In this document: one piece after another, positions 18,723 through 27,351 of the stretch
Layout of the letters: each line of letters starts with the position of its first letter
How positions within the stretch are numbered: the stretch's first letter is position 1
Source: PCPOR2b sp965220385
Lineage (GTDB): Bacteria > Poribacteria > WGA-4E > PCPOR2b
Assembly: GCA_965220385.1 (NCBI GenBank)
Contig: OZ244825.1
Coordinates: 3,162,001-3,226,000, forward strand
DNA length: 64,000 bases
Reading direction: 5' to 3'
The notes under the pieces: generated by a model
The model's database searches: none
What the model saw: the letters and a program-made list of their open reading frames with translations, nothing else
Told to the model about the DNA's origin: nothing
Translations under genes and position numbers: made by a program

Positions 18723-20585
18723 ATGGTGCGACACATCGATCCACCTCAAGAACAGTGGGACCGTTTGCCAACGCCGCTTACTCCCGGTGAGCGCGAGGTT
18801 TTTAAACTGTTTGATAAGAGACTACCTCTTGAATGGGAGATGTACATACAGCCATATCTCAATGGGTTACGACCAGATCTCGTTCTACTCAATCCCTACG
18901 CTGGAATCGCGGTGTACGAGATTAAGGATTGGAATCTAAACTCGATTCAATATTCAATTCAATCAGAAACAACCAAAAATCCCATCAACAAGATCAGACT
19001 TTATGAGGAAGAGCTATTAGAACTTTATTGCCCACGTCTCAATGACCGTTTCGGGAATGCGGCTAGACAAACAATTACTGCCGGTCTCATTTTTACTCGG
19101 TTGCCTCAAGCAGAGGTAGAGAGTTTACTTGTTCCTTACCGTGCTCACCGTTATCCCAGAATGAACACCTATCCAGAATACTACCCATTAGCAGGATTGG
19201 AAAATCTTGAAGAGGGTAATCTCAATACGCTGTTCCCAACGTGCAGACAGTGGGGACGGCAAAATCCTTCCCACATCATGTCGGAAGATACCGCGAATGA
19301 TCTACGGGGATGGCTCAAAGAGCCGGCTTTCAGTCAAGAGCAACGGAAACCTCTCAATATAAATATACGCGACCCTCAGCAAAGTGAGATTGTAAAAAAT
19401 CGGAGACATGCCCGTTATCGTCGTGTTAAGGGGGCAGCAGGATCCGGCAAAAGTGTGGCACTTGCAGCTCGTGCTGCTGAACTCGTCATTGAGGGCAAAC
19501 AAGTTCTCGTATGCACGTTCAACATCACGCTAATAAACTACCTTCGTGATCTCGCAGCTCGGCATACGCGTTTTCTGACAAGTCAGCATGCGATACGTCC
19601 ACAAGTTATTAGACAACAGATTCAATATCGTAATTTTCACAATTGGTGTAAGCTAATCTGTATTCACACCGGGCACGAAGAGTTTTACAATCAACTCTGG
19701 ATTACTAACCAAAAGAAAGAAGTCCTGAAGCACCGGATGGCAGAACTTGTGTCACGAATCTATAATGATCCATCCGCTAACGCGGATCTGCCAATCTACG
19801 ATGCTATTCTAGTTGATGAAGGCCAGGACTACGAGTTACTCTGGTGGCAGACTCTCCGAAACGCAGTTGCACCTGACGGGGAAATGCTTCTTGTTGCTGA
19901 CAAAACACAGAATATCTATGGAACCGCCCAAGCGTGGACAGAAGAAGCGATGATAGGTGCAGGATTCCCCGGAAATTGGATGGAACTAAAAACCAGCTAC
20001 CGCTTGCCAGACAAAATCATACCCATTTTGCAAAAGTTTGCCACCCAATTTCTTACCAATGAAGAAGTTGATATTCCAAAACAGCTAGAACTCGAACTCA
20101 GTCCGGTCGAATTGCGATGGGTACAGGTATCTTCAGAGATGCCAATAAATGTCTGCGTTGAGGAGGTGTGCCGGCAAATGCAACGCTTGCGCAGCGATAC
20201 TGCAATTCCCGATATCACCTTTCTCTCAGGATACGAGATCGGCCATGCGCTCGTTAATGAATTTGAACAGAGAAATGTTCATGTAATCCATACTTTCGGA
20301 CAAGACGATAGAGAATCCCGACGCAAAAAGCTGGCCTTTTTTCAGGGAGATGCCAGAGTAAAGGCGACGACATTGCACAGCTTTAAGGGATGGGAAGCAA
20401 GGCATTTAGTTCTATATGTCAGCACAATCGCAAGCCCTGAAGATTGTGCTTTACTCTACACGGCTCTCACTCGTCTGAAAAGGCACCAACACGGTAGCCT
20501 GCTCACAGTTGTTTCTTCTTGTTCCGAACTCTATAATTTTGGAAGAGAGTGGCCCAATTTTGACGAGATTACGGATGCAAATTAG
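18723..20585 (+). CDS. NERD nuclease-domain / UvrD-like superfamily 1 helicase
   Basis: A 620-residue two-part protein. Residues about 20-130 form a NERD nuclease domain with a PD-(D/E)xK core (Asp52 ... Glu66-Ile-Lys68, in RPDLVLLN and AVYEIKDW). The rest is an SF1 helicase: Walker A GAAGSGKS (237-244), Walker B/motif II VDEGQD (364-369), motif IV-like LKTSYRLPDKI, motif V LHSFKGWEARHLVLYV and motif VI YTALTRLKRH. NERD-helicase fusions are thought to act in DNA repair or in defence against foreign DNA; the specific role here is inferred only. Start ATG 18723 has an AGGAG site. The codon mix looks more A+T-rich than its neighbours, which would fit transfer. No partner gene is adjacent. Confidence 0.87.
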   Translation: MVRHIDPPQEQWDRLPTPLTPGEREVFKLFDKRLPLEWEMYIQPYLNGLRPDLVLLNPYAGIAVYEIKDWNLNSIQYSIQSETTKNPINKIRLYEEELLELYCPRLNDRFGNAARQTITAGLIFTRLPQAEVESLLVPYRAHRYPRMNTYPEYYPLAGLENLEEGNLNTLFPTCRQWGRQNPSHIMSEDTANDLRGWLKEPAFSQEQRKPLNINIRDPQQSEIVKNRRHARYRRVKGAAGSGKSVALAARAAELVIEGKQVLVCTFNITLINYLRDLAARHTRFLTSQHAIRPQVIRQQIQYRNFHNWCKLICIHTGHEEFYNQLWITNQKKEVLKHRMAELVSRIYNDPSANADLPIYDAILVDEGQDYELLWWQTLRNAVAPDGEMLLVADKTQNIYGTAQAWTEEAMIGAGFPGNWMELKTSYRLPDKIIPILQKFATQFLTNEEVDIPKQLELELSPVELRWVQVSSEMPINVCVEEVCRQMQRLRSDTAIPDITFLSGYEIGHALVNEFEQRNVHVIHTFGQDDRESRRKKLAFFQGDARVKATTLHSFKGWEARHLVLYVSTIASPEDCALLYTALTRLKRHQHGSLLTVVSSCSELYNFGREWPNFDEITDAN

Positions 20586-20646
20586 GGATAGCCCTCCATT
20601 TTTTTAAGGTTTGGCTACGCTTCAAAAAAGTCGATGAATTTAGTAT

Positions 20647-21351
20647 CTAAAAATCTATTGTCCCTTGTTCCCCTTTCCCTGTCACCGCTTTGAAGACGAG
20701 AACGGCGAGCACGGCACCGATAATCTGCATCAGGATAAATACCGCTCCATCGACAGGCATTACACCCGCTGCTGAGTAGGTGAACATCCGTGCAAGGGTG
20801 ACCTGCGGATTGGCGAACATGGTGCTTGATGTGGCAATCAACTGTCCACCGACTAACATGCCAACCACCAAGGAGAGTTTAACCGATTGATTGTGCACCA
20901 AAAGGAGAATTGCGAGAACGAGAATAAAGGTGCCTAGAATCTCGGCAAAATAGTTCCCACCGGCGCGTGTTACTTCAGCAACAGCGATTAGTTTGGGGAT
21001 TTTATGATAGAACATCAAATGTGAAAAGACAGTTCCCGTCAGTCCGCCAGCAACCTGCGCTAAAATATAAATTAACGCTTTTTTCCAGCTTATGTTACCT
21101 CCAAGCACCATTGCGAGGCTTACTGCGGGATTGAAATGGGCACCACTGATAGGTCCAAATATTTCAATGAGGGCGAAAAGGATAAACCCGACGGCAAGGG
21201 CATCGGCCAGGACCGCCATACCGATCCCGGCTTCTAGGACTTGATGAAAAAGGATAATCGGCGAGATTGCCGCCATGACGAGGAACAGTGAACCCAAATA
21301 TTCACTCAGAATTTGAGAACTTATTGCATATTTTGTTTGCTTTGATGTCAT
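20647..21351 (-). CDS. MIP/aquaporin-family channel with a variant second NPA motif
   Basis: A 234-residue inner-membrane channel with six spans and the internal repeat of aquaporins. The first half-helix is canonical (SGAHFNPAVSLA, Asn74-Pro75-Ala76). The second reads Asn181-Pro182-Gln183 (FANPQVTLAR), so the usual Ala is Gln, and the following Arg188 of the selectivity filter is kept. Family members pass water, glycerol, ammonia, arsenite or other small neutral solutes; the NPQ variant may change the pore. ATG 21351 has AAAGGCAG upstream. It is convergent with the NERD helicase gene (61 bp between stops) and divergent from the enolase-superfamily gene. Confidence 0.9.
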   Translation of the reverse strand: MTSKQTKYAISSQILSEYLGSLFLVMAAISPIILFHQVLEAGIGMAVLADALAVGFILFALIEIFGPISGAHFNPAVSLAMVLGGNISWKKALIYILAQVAGGLTGTVFSHLMFYHKIPKLIAVAEVTRAGGNYFAEILGTFILVLAILLLVHNQSVKLSLVVGMLVGGQLIATSSTMFANPQVTLARMFTYSAAGVMPVDGAVFILMQIIGAVLAVLVFKAVTGKGEQGTIDF

Positions 21352-21515
21352 TTGCTGCCTTTGTCTATTGTTTTGGCAATCTTAGTTAGATGTGAATCAC
21401 CCCATTGCGGCAGGGGCACTTTATCATACTGAGGTTTGAGTGAAATTGTCAAAGCAAAAGATGTGTGTAGTTTCTGAATTTAAGCTAATGCATAGCACAC
21501 CCAAAGGATCAAAAA

Positions 21516-22655
21516 ATGAAAATTACACAACTCGAAATTCTTCCCGCGCAATATCAGGGGCGGGCGTATATCTACGTTAAGCTACATACCGATGAAGGTA
21601 TCGTCGGTATTGGTGAATCGGCCTGTTCAGGCAAAGAGGGCGCGTTAATCGGTGCATTGCGTGATGTCGAGCATGCACTGATTGGCGAAGACCCGTTTCA
21701 GATTGAAAAGATTTGGCAGATGATTTATCGCAACGCTTTCTGGCGAGGCGGTCCCGTGCTCATCGGCGCGTTGTCCGGCATCGAGCACGCGCTCTGGGAC
21801 ATCAAAGGCAAAGCCCTAAACGTCCCGGTATATGAGTTGATAGGCGGAATGTACCGGCACAAGATAAAGGTTTATTGCTGGATTGGCGGAAGTACGCCAG
21901 AATCTTGGGCGGAGGCGGCTGTGCAACGGATTGAAGCGGGTTGGGGCGGGTTGAAATTCACGCCATTTGATCCGACGGGTCCCGCCTTTAGTCTCGCCCA
22001 CGGCAAAAAGGTCGAAGCGATAGTCAAGGCGGTGCGTGAAGCGGTGGGCGATGAGGTGCCGATTGCCATTGATGGACATGGGCGGTTGAATCCCGTCAAC
22101 GCGATGGAAATGGCAAAACGGATTGAGCCTTACGGTATCCTCTTTTTCGAGGAGGCGATACTCCCAGAGTCGATTGATGCGATGGCAACCCTGCGTCGCA
22201 ATGCGGGGGTTCCCATTGCCACCGGCGAGCGGCTTTATACACGCTATCCGTTCCGCGAGTATCTTGTCAAGGAGGCTGTGGATGTTGTCCAGCCGGATAT
22301 CTGTACCTGCGGCGGCATTATGGAAGCGTTCAAAATTGCGGCGATGGCGGACGCCTTTTTCGCAACGATTGCGCCGCACAATCCGCTGAGTCCCTTGTCA
22401 ACGGTGATTTGTCTGCACTTGGATACCGTGGTTCCAAACTTCCTTATCCAAGAGGTTCCCAACGGTCACAATCCGGAGCGGAAAAACCTTATCGTTGGAT
22501 TTGAAGAGAATCCGGTAGACGGATACCTGACAGTGCCGCAGGGACCGGGGTGGGGTGTTTCGTTGAACGAAGATTATATTCGGTCACTTTCATTCGATTC
22601 ATCACGCGGGAAATGGGATGCTTTCGATGTTGATGGTTCAATCCTTGATCTGTGA
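21516..22655 (+). CDS. Enolase-superfamily dehydratase, D-galactonate dehydratase-like (mandelate racemase group)
   Basis: A 379-residue cytosolic Mg2+ enzyme. The capping domain (residues 1-115) is followed by the barrel. Metal ligands fit Asp186 (AIDGHGR), Glu212 (LFFEEAILP) and Glu238 (TGERLYTRYPF). The acid/base residues His188 (in DGHG) and His288 (IAPHNPLSP) are those of the D-galactonate/D-mannonate dehydratase subgroup. Reaction: dehydration of a sugar acid to a 2-keto-3-deoxy acid. The exact sugar acid cannot be read from sequence. Start ATG 21516 follows AAAGGA. Together with the truncated sugar isomerase at the right edge it suggests carbohydrate catabolism, but it is not in an obvious operon. 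Confidence 0.88.
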   Translation: MKITQLEILPAQYQGRAYIYVKLHTDEGIVGIGESACSGKEGALIGALRDVEHALIGEDPFQIEKIWQMIYRNAFWRGGPVLIGALSGIEHALWDIKGKALNVPVYELIGGMYRHKIKVYCWIGGSTPESWAEAAVQRIEAGWGGLKFTPFDPTGPAFSLAHGKKVEAIVKAVREAVGDEVPIAIDGHGRLNPVNAMEMAKRIEPYGILFFEEAILPESIDAMATLRRNAGVPIATGERLYTRYPFREYLVKEAVDVVQPDICTCGGIMEAFKIAAMADAFFATIAPHNPLSPLSTVICLHLDTVVPNFLIQEVPNGHNPERKNLIVGFEENPVDGYLTVPQGPGWGVSLNEDYIRSLSFDSSRGKWDAFDVDGSILDL

Positions 22656-22744
22656 AGATGGAATAAAAAAAACGAGAGATTTCCCCATTTTCCCCGTTGT
22701 TTTGATGTCCTGAGATTAACGTTCATGTTAAGAAGTAATGCAAA

Positions 22745-22794
22745 GAAACCGAGTTTTTTCCCTGGTCTCGGAACGGACGGCAAAACTCGGTTTC
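22745..22794. repeat. GAAACCGAGTTTT hairpin, long-loop copy
   Basis: Arms GAAACCGAGTTTT (22745-22757) and AAAACTCGGTTTC (22782-22794) are perfect, with a 24-nt loop. It lies about 90 bp after the enolase gene stop and may serve as its terminator. Same family as the hairpin at 2527. Confidence 0.65.
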
Positions 22795-22834
22795 TCTAAA
22801 CTGCTCTGCACTTGCTTTTGGCATGAACCGAGAT

Positions 22835-22933
22835 TATAGTGAATTCTAAAAAAATAGACACCTTGCTCCCCGGTAGGTGCGGTTTTTAACCGCACCGGTT
22901 TGGCGTGTCTCATCAATTCTAAGGTCCACTATA
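22835..22933. mobile_element. MITE-like element with TA flanks (copy A)
   Basis: A 95-bp element (22837-22931) flanked by TA on both sides. The left end TAGTGAATTCTAA...AATAGACAC is the imperfect inverse of the right end GTGTCTC...AATTCTAAGGTCCACTA. Its middle carries the hairpin GGTGCGGTT/AACCGCACC (about 22876-22896), which also appears at 37240 and 59280. No coding capacity. It sits in the gap before the DUF255 gene, whose ribosome site starts 6 bp after the right TA. Confidence 0.7.
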
Positions 22934-22952
22934 AAAGTAAGGAAACGTTGGT

Positions 22953-25436
22953 ATGCGATCGAACTTAATTTCCTCACTCGTATATTTCTGCATTATTGCG
23001 AGCAGTTTTGGTGCCCTCGTCCATGCCGCCGAGGATTCGCACCCACACGAAGCAGCGCTCAAGAACCCTGACGGGACATGGAAGTGGACGAACGCCCTCA
23101 TCCGTGAAACGAGCCCCTACCTGCTGCTGCACGCGCATAATCCAGTTGACTGGTATCCATGGGGTCCCGAAGCGTTGGAACGGGCAAAGGCTGAGAACAA
23201 ACCGATCTTCCTTTCCGTGGGGTACTCCACCTGCTACTGGTGTCACGTCATGGAACGGAAGGTGTTCGCAGATCCAGAGATAGCTGATCTGATGAATGCG
23301 TCGTTCATTAACATCAAAGTGGACCGCGAAGAACGCCCAGATATAGATGAAATTTATATGACCGCCACCCAGATCATGACCGGTTCCGGCGGTTGGCCCA
23401 ACTCGGTTTTTTTAACGCCTGACCTTCTCCCTTTTTTCGGGGGCACGTACTTCCCGCCAGAGGATAGTCGCGGGCGTCCCGGCTTTCCGAAAGTCCTGAA
23501 AGTGCTCCGTGAGGTATGGATGACTCAACAGACAGAGGTGATTGCACAGTCGGAAAAGATAACGGAGGTTATCAGACAGGCAACGGCTGCGGCCCCGGGA
23601 TCGCTCGGTGAAGCGGCGCTGGATCGGCAGCTGATTTCGGCGGCGGTGAAAGCACTTGAATCGAGATACGACGCCACACACGGTGGTTTTGGTGGTGCGC
23701 CAAAGTTTCCGAGCCCCACAAATCTCGAATTGTTGTTGGGTGAGCATGAACGTGAGCCTTCCAAATCGATCCTTGAGATGGTCACCAACACCCTTGACAA
23801 GATGGCGTATGGCGGGATGTACGATCAGATAGGCGGTGGTTTTCACCGGTACTCGGTTGACGCCAAGTGGCTGGTTCCACACTTTGAGAAGATGCTTTAT
23901 GACAACGCGCTCCTCGCGAAAATCTACCTACACACTTATCAACTCACGAAAGATCCGCTTTACCGACGGATAGCTGAAGATATTTTCAGGTTTGTATCGC
24001 GGGAGATGACATCTGAAGAAGGGGGCTTCTATTCGGCACTTGATGCGGAGGTGGATGCGGAGGAGGGAAAATCCTATATCTGGACAAAGAAACAGATTCA
24101 GAAGGTTCTCGGTCGAAAGGATTCCAAACTGTTGATGCGGGTTTATGGGGTGGACAAGGGACCTAACTTCGAAGGTGGAACCAACATTCTCTACCTCCCT
24201 GTCCCATTCTCAAGCGCCGCGAAATCGCTCAAAAAGTCGGAGGACGACCTCCACAGGGAGCTTGAACCGCTCAAAGCGAAACTACTCTCGGCGCGAGATG
24301 AGCGGAAGCAGCCGCTCCTCGACACAAAAGTGATTGCCAGTTGGAACGGCTTAATGATCGATGCGTTTGCCTACGGCTACGAGGTGCTCGACGATAAGCG
24401 GTATCGTGATGCCGCGGAGAAAGCTGCTCGGTTTAACCTGAAATATCTTCGGACGGCTGACGGACAACTGATGCGGACCTATAGGGATGGTGTCGCTAAA
24501 TATAACGGTTATCTCGATGATTACGCCTTCCTGGTTCGTGGCTTGTTGGGTCTACATCAGGCAACGGGCGAAGAAACTTGGTTGAATGAAGCAAAGTCGT
24601 TAACCGATAGGATGAACCAGCTATTTTGGGACGACAAAGACGGCGGTTTCTATTTTACCCTTGCCAACCAAAAACATCTGGTTGTGCGCACCAAGAATCC
24701 CTACGATTCCGCGCTTCCATCGGGGAATGCAGTGGCAGCTAATAATCTACTCACCCTCGCACAGCGCCTTAAGAAGAAGGATTATCTGGATAGGGCAGAA
24801 AAGACGCTTCAGAACTTCGCTGGCATGATGAAGCAGTCGCCCGGCGCTTTTATGCACATGCTTTTTGCCACACATCGCTATCTTTCGACAGATTGGACCA
24901 AAGTTGGGGAAGCACATCAGGAACGTTCAAGCCAACTGGGTTTGAACACAGAGGGGACGGGAAAAATAAACATTTTCGGACTCCCAAAAGTCCCACAGCC
25001 TTCCGAGGAGGAGGTGTTGACACTTGCAGCTTCCATACCCTCGAAATCGGATATCTTGCTTGGAAACCCCTTTGATGTGGTGGTACAACTTGAGGTCGCC
25101 GAAGGGTGGCATATCAACGCCAATCCCTCTTCGTGGGATCTGTTGATCCCGACAACTGTGTCGACCAGTCCTGATGCGTTGGTCGAAATTTTGTCGATCA
25201 CGTACCCCAAGGGGACACCGTTCCACGCGGATTGGAAAGAGGCTCCAATTTCCGTCTATGAAGGAGATGTTACGGTCAGGATGAAATTGAAGTTGAAGCA
25301 GGGTGAAACAGTTGAAAACGCGTTTCCGTTGAAAATAGATGTCCGCTACCAAGCGTGTGACGCGGGTCGGTGCACCCCACCGTCAACCGCAACGATTCCG
25401 CTCTGGGCAGACATTTACCAGAAAAATCACAACTGA
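22953..25436 (+). CDS. Exported DUF255 (YyaL/SSP411-like) thioredoxin protein with C-terminal DsbD-alpha-like domain
   Basis: An 827-residue protein with a signal peptide (MRSNLISSLVYFCIIASSFG, cleavage near VHAAEDS). The N-terminal thioredoxin-like domain holds Cys94-Tyr-Trp-Cys97 (STCYWCHVMERK) and the DUF255 hallmark FINIKVDREERPDID. A long alpha/alpha-barrel region follows, with GGFHRYSVDAKWLVPHFEKM and LPSGNAVAANNLL. Residues about 690-827 are an extra immunoglobulin-like domain resembling the DsbD N-terminal region, ending with a Cys pair (YQACDAGRCTPP). Ordinary DUF255 proteins are about 680 residues and often cytosolic; the signal peptide and the DsbD-like tail point to a periplasmic thiol-redox role. 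ATG 22953 has an AAGGAAA site. Confidence 0.88.
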   Translation: MRSNLISSLVYFCIIASSFGALVHAAEDSHPHEAALKNPDGTWKWTNALIRETSPYLLLHAHNPVDWYPWGPEALERAKAENKPIFLSVGYSTCYWCHVMERKVFADPEIADLMNASFINIKVDREERPDIDEIYMTATQIMTGSGGWPNSVFLTPDLLPFFGGTYFPPEDSRGRPGFPKVLKVLREVWMTQQTEVIAQSEKITEVIRQATAAAPGSLGEAALDRQLISAAVKALESRYDATHGGFGGAPKFPSPTNLELLLGEHEREPSKSILEMVTNTLDKMAYGGMYDQIGGGFHRYSVDAKWLVPHFEKMLYDNALLAKIYLHTYQLTKDPLYRRIAEDIFRFVSREMTSEEGGFYSALDAEVDAEEGKSYIWTKKQIQKVLGRKDSKLLMRVYGVDKGPNFEGGTNILYLPVPFSSAAKSLKKSEDDLHRELEPLKAKLLSARDERKQPLLDTKVIASWNGLMIDAFAYGYEVLDDKRYRDAAEKAARFNLKYLRTADGQLMRTYRDGVAKYNGYLDDYAFLVRGLLGLHQATGEETWLNEAKSLTDRMNQLFWDDKDGGFYFTLANQKHLVVRTKNPYDSALPSGNAVAANNLLTLAQRLKKKDYLDRAEKTLQNFAGMMKQSPGAFMHMLFATHRYLSTDWTKVGEAHQERSSQLGLNTEGTGKINIFGLPKVPQPSEEEVLTLAASIPSKSDILLGNPFDVVVQLEVAEGWHINANPSSWDLLIPTTVSTSPDALVEILSITYPKGTPFHADWKEAPISVYEGDVTVRMKLKLKQGETVENAFPLKIDVRYQACDAGRCTPPSTATIPLWADIYQKNHN

Positions 25437-25510
25437 TATACATCGGGGCAAGCGCCCGTAGATCAGAGGATTTACTAAGCGAACCCCTAACCCGATTACA
25501 GGAGGTTATC

Positions 25511-26293
25511 ATGGATCTGGGATTAACGGGAAAGGTTGCCGTCATCACAGGCGGTAGCGAAGGTATTGGAAAAGGCATCGCCCAACGACTCTGCGAAGAG
25601 GGCGCGAAGGTTGCGATCTGCGCTCGGCGTGAAGATGTCTTAGAGGACGCAGCGCAGGAGATTCGTGATGCAACGGGCGGTGAAGTGCTCGCAGTTGCCG
25701 CTGATGTAACAATCGCCGGCACACTCGAAAACTTCATCAACCAAACGGTTAATACGTATGGAAAGATTGACATTTTAATTAACAACGCCGGGAAGTCTGC
25801 GGGCGGGAATTTTGAACAGGTCACCGATGCGGAATGGTACGAAGATCTCGATCTCAAGCTGATGGGAGCGGTACGCTGTTCGCGGTTGGCTATCCCTCAC
25901 ATGAGACCGACAGGCGGCGGGCGCATTATCAATATCACGCACCCCGGCGGCAAACAGCCGGATGCAGGCTCTGTCCCAACCTCTGTCAGTCGAGCGGCGG
26001 GCATTGCGATGACGAAAGCACTCTCCAAAGAGTTGCTCGCCGATAAGATCCTTGTCAACACGGTCTGTTTGACCTCTATCAAGAGCGCGCAAGGAGAACG
26101 TTCTTGGCAGGCAGAGGGTTCGCCCGGTACGATTGATGAGTATTGGGAAGCACGGGGCGCTGAGCATCCGTTAGGTCGCTTGGGTGAACCGACTGAGGTC
26201 GGTGATCTCGTTGCGTTCCTCGTCTCGGATCGGGCTTCGTACATAACGGGGACAGCGATCAATATCGATGGCGGCTTGTCAGCAGTGGTCTAG
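25511..26293 (+). CDS. Divergent short-chain dehydrogenase/reductase (SDR) lacking the YxxxK pair
   Basis: A 260-residue Rossmann-fold protein with an intact NAD(P) motif GGSEGIG (14-20), NNAG (91-94) and a C-terminal ITGTAINIDGGLSAVV. It is a classical SDR in length and layout, but the catalytic set is altered. Where Tyr-x-x-x-Lys is expected the sequence reads Thr157-S-V-S-Arg161 (PTSVSRAAGIAMTKAL). The catalytic Ser position in the NISS-like strand reads NITH (141-144). It may therefore bind cofactor without normal dehydrogenase chemistry or use another mechanism. Start ATG 25511 has a perfect AGGAGG site; the longer in-frame upstream part overlaps the DUF255 gene and is not coding. A 15-bp-stem hairpin follows the stop. 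Confidence 0.87.
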   Translation: MDLGLTGKVAVITGGSEGIGKGIAQRLCEEGAKVAICARREDVLEDAAQEIRDATGGEVLAVAADVTIAGTLENFINQTVNTYGKIDILINNAGKSAGGNFEQVTDAEWYEDLDLKLMGAVRCSRLAIPHMRPTGGGRIINITHPGGKQPDAGSVPTSVSRAAGIAMTKALSKELLADKILVNTVCLTSIKSAQGERSWQAEGSPGTIDEYWEARGAEHPLGRLGEPTEVGDLVAFLVSDRASYITGTAINIDGGLSAVV

Positions 26294-26305
26294 CAACGTT
26301 CATTG

Positions 26306-26343
26306 GTTCATTGGTTCATTGATACATTAATGAACCAATGAAC
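26306..26343 (+). terminator. GTTCATTGGTTCATT hairpin after the SDR gene
   Basis: Perfect 15-bp arms GTTCATTGGTTCATT (26306-26320) and AATGAACCAATGAAC (26329-26343) with an 8-nt loop, 12 bp after the SDR stop. Fragments of the same TTCATTGATACA / GGTTCAT sequence appear near 10590, 39240 and 58000, so it is also a dispersed repeat. No long T tract. Confidence 0.55.
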
Positions 26344-26390
26344 TAATAAACTATGGTGGATTTTACAATTAACTTGACAGTTTTGAGTTG

Positions 26391-26803
26391 TAGGAGGGAA
26401 CTCCGATTCCCGACACGTCATGCGGTAGGAGGAAACTCCCATGCCCGACACGTCATGCGGTAGGAGGAAACTCCCATGCCCGACACGTCATGCGGTAGGA
26501 GGAAACTCCGATTCCCGACACGTCATGTGGTAGGAGGAAACTCCCATGCCCGACACGTCATGTGGTAGGAGGGAACTCCCATGCCCGACACGTCATGTGG
26601 TAGGAGGGAACTCCGATTCCCGACACGTCATGCAGTAGGAGGGAACTCCCATTCCCGACACGTCATGTGGTAGGAGGGAACTCCGATTCCCGACACGTCA
26701 TGCGGTAGGAGGAAACTCCCATGCCCGACGCGTCATGTGATAGGAGGGAACTCCCATGCCCGACCCTCAAAGCGTTCCGTCGCGATTCGGAGATCGCTCC
26801 TAC
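26391..26803. repeat. Tandem array of eleven 35-bp REP-like units (left flank of the RAYT gene)
   Basis: Units begin TAGGAGGGAACTCC at 26391 and recur every 35 bp exactly (26426, 26461, ... 26741), eleven in all, with no spacers. Each unit can form a small GGGAA/TTCCC hairpin and ends with the link ACACGTCATGYGG. The last unit runs into a diverged inverted copy ending GATCGCTCCTAC (26803), so the array closes with a long imperfect palindrome. Variation between units is mostly GGGAA/GGAAA and CGATT/CCATG. The final 63 bp (26741-26803) recur at 27384-27446 with one mismatch. Not CRISPR. Confidence 0.9.
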
Positions 26804-26877
26804 GTGAAAATGACCTGATACACAACTAAGTATCGCGCTGTAATCTGTTACAAAATATCTTGCCAAGAGAACAAAAC

Positions 26878-27351
26878 ATGAACCGAACCCCTAATAAAGG
26901 ACACCGCCGATTGCGGAAAGGTAGAAAATCAATACCCGGCGCATATTATTCCATCACACTCGCTACCCACAACAGGGAACCTCTCTTAACGAACTCCGGC
27001 ATTCCAGATATTATTTATGAATCCTTTGACTGGCTTGAAACGGAGGTACGCCTCAAATGGATGTGCATCATGGTGATGCCAGACCACATTCACGTTGTCT
27101 TCCAACTCGGGAACAAACAAACTTTATCTAGCCTCGTCCAATCTTTCAAGAGGTTCACAGCCAACCAAATCAACGCGCGGCTGCTGGGAAACAGTCCCAT
27201 CTGGCAAGCTAACTACTATGACCATGGGATCCGCCGCGATGAATCCTTGAACAAAATCATTCGTTATTGTTACGAAAACCCCGTCAGAAAAGGGCTTGTC
27301 AAACATCCCGAAGATTACCCACATTGGCGATGCAAATTCGACATGCGGTAG
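26878..27351 (+). CDS. REP-associated tyrosine transposase (RAYT, Y1/HUH)
   Basis: A 157-residue Y1 transposase of the TnpA_REP type. HUH motif: Asp69-His70-Ile-His72 (MVMPDHIHVVFQL). The candidate catalytic Tyr is Tyr114 (or 113) in QANYYDHGIRRDESL, and IRYCYENPVRKGLV is the RAYT hallmark. Such enzymes nick and join single-stranded REP palindromes and are usually single-copy and domesticated. The chosen start is ATG 26878 after CAAGAGA. The CDS is enclosed by 35-bp REP-like units on both sides. Its stop TAG (27349-27351) and the preceding codons D-M-R are themselves the junction of a repeat unit (ACATGCGGTAG), so the repeat forms the gene's 3' end. All catalytic motifs are intact. Confidence 0.9.
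   Translation: MNRTPNKGHRRLRKGRKSIPGAYYSITLATHNREPLLTNSGIPDIIYESFDWLETEVRLKWMCIMVMPDHIHVVFQLGNKQTLSSLVQSFKRFTANQINARLLGNSPIWQANYYDHGIRRDESLNKIIRYCYENPVRKGLVKHPEDYPHWRCKFDMR

Noticed and set aside
26391..26803. CRISPR array
   Set aside because: Eleven 35-bp units abut directly with no unique spacers, no cas genes are near, and a RAYT gene sits inside the repeat set.
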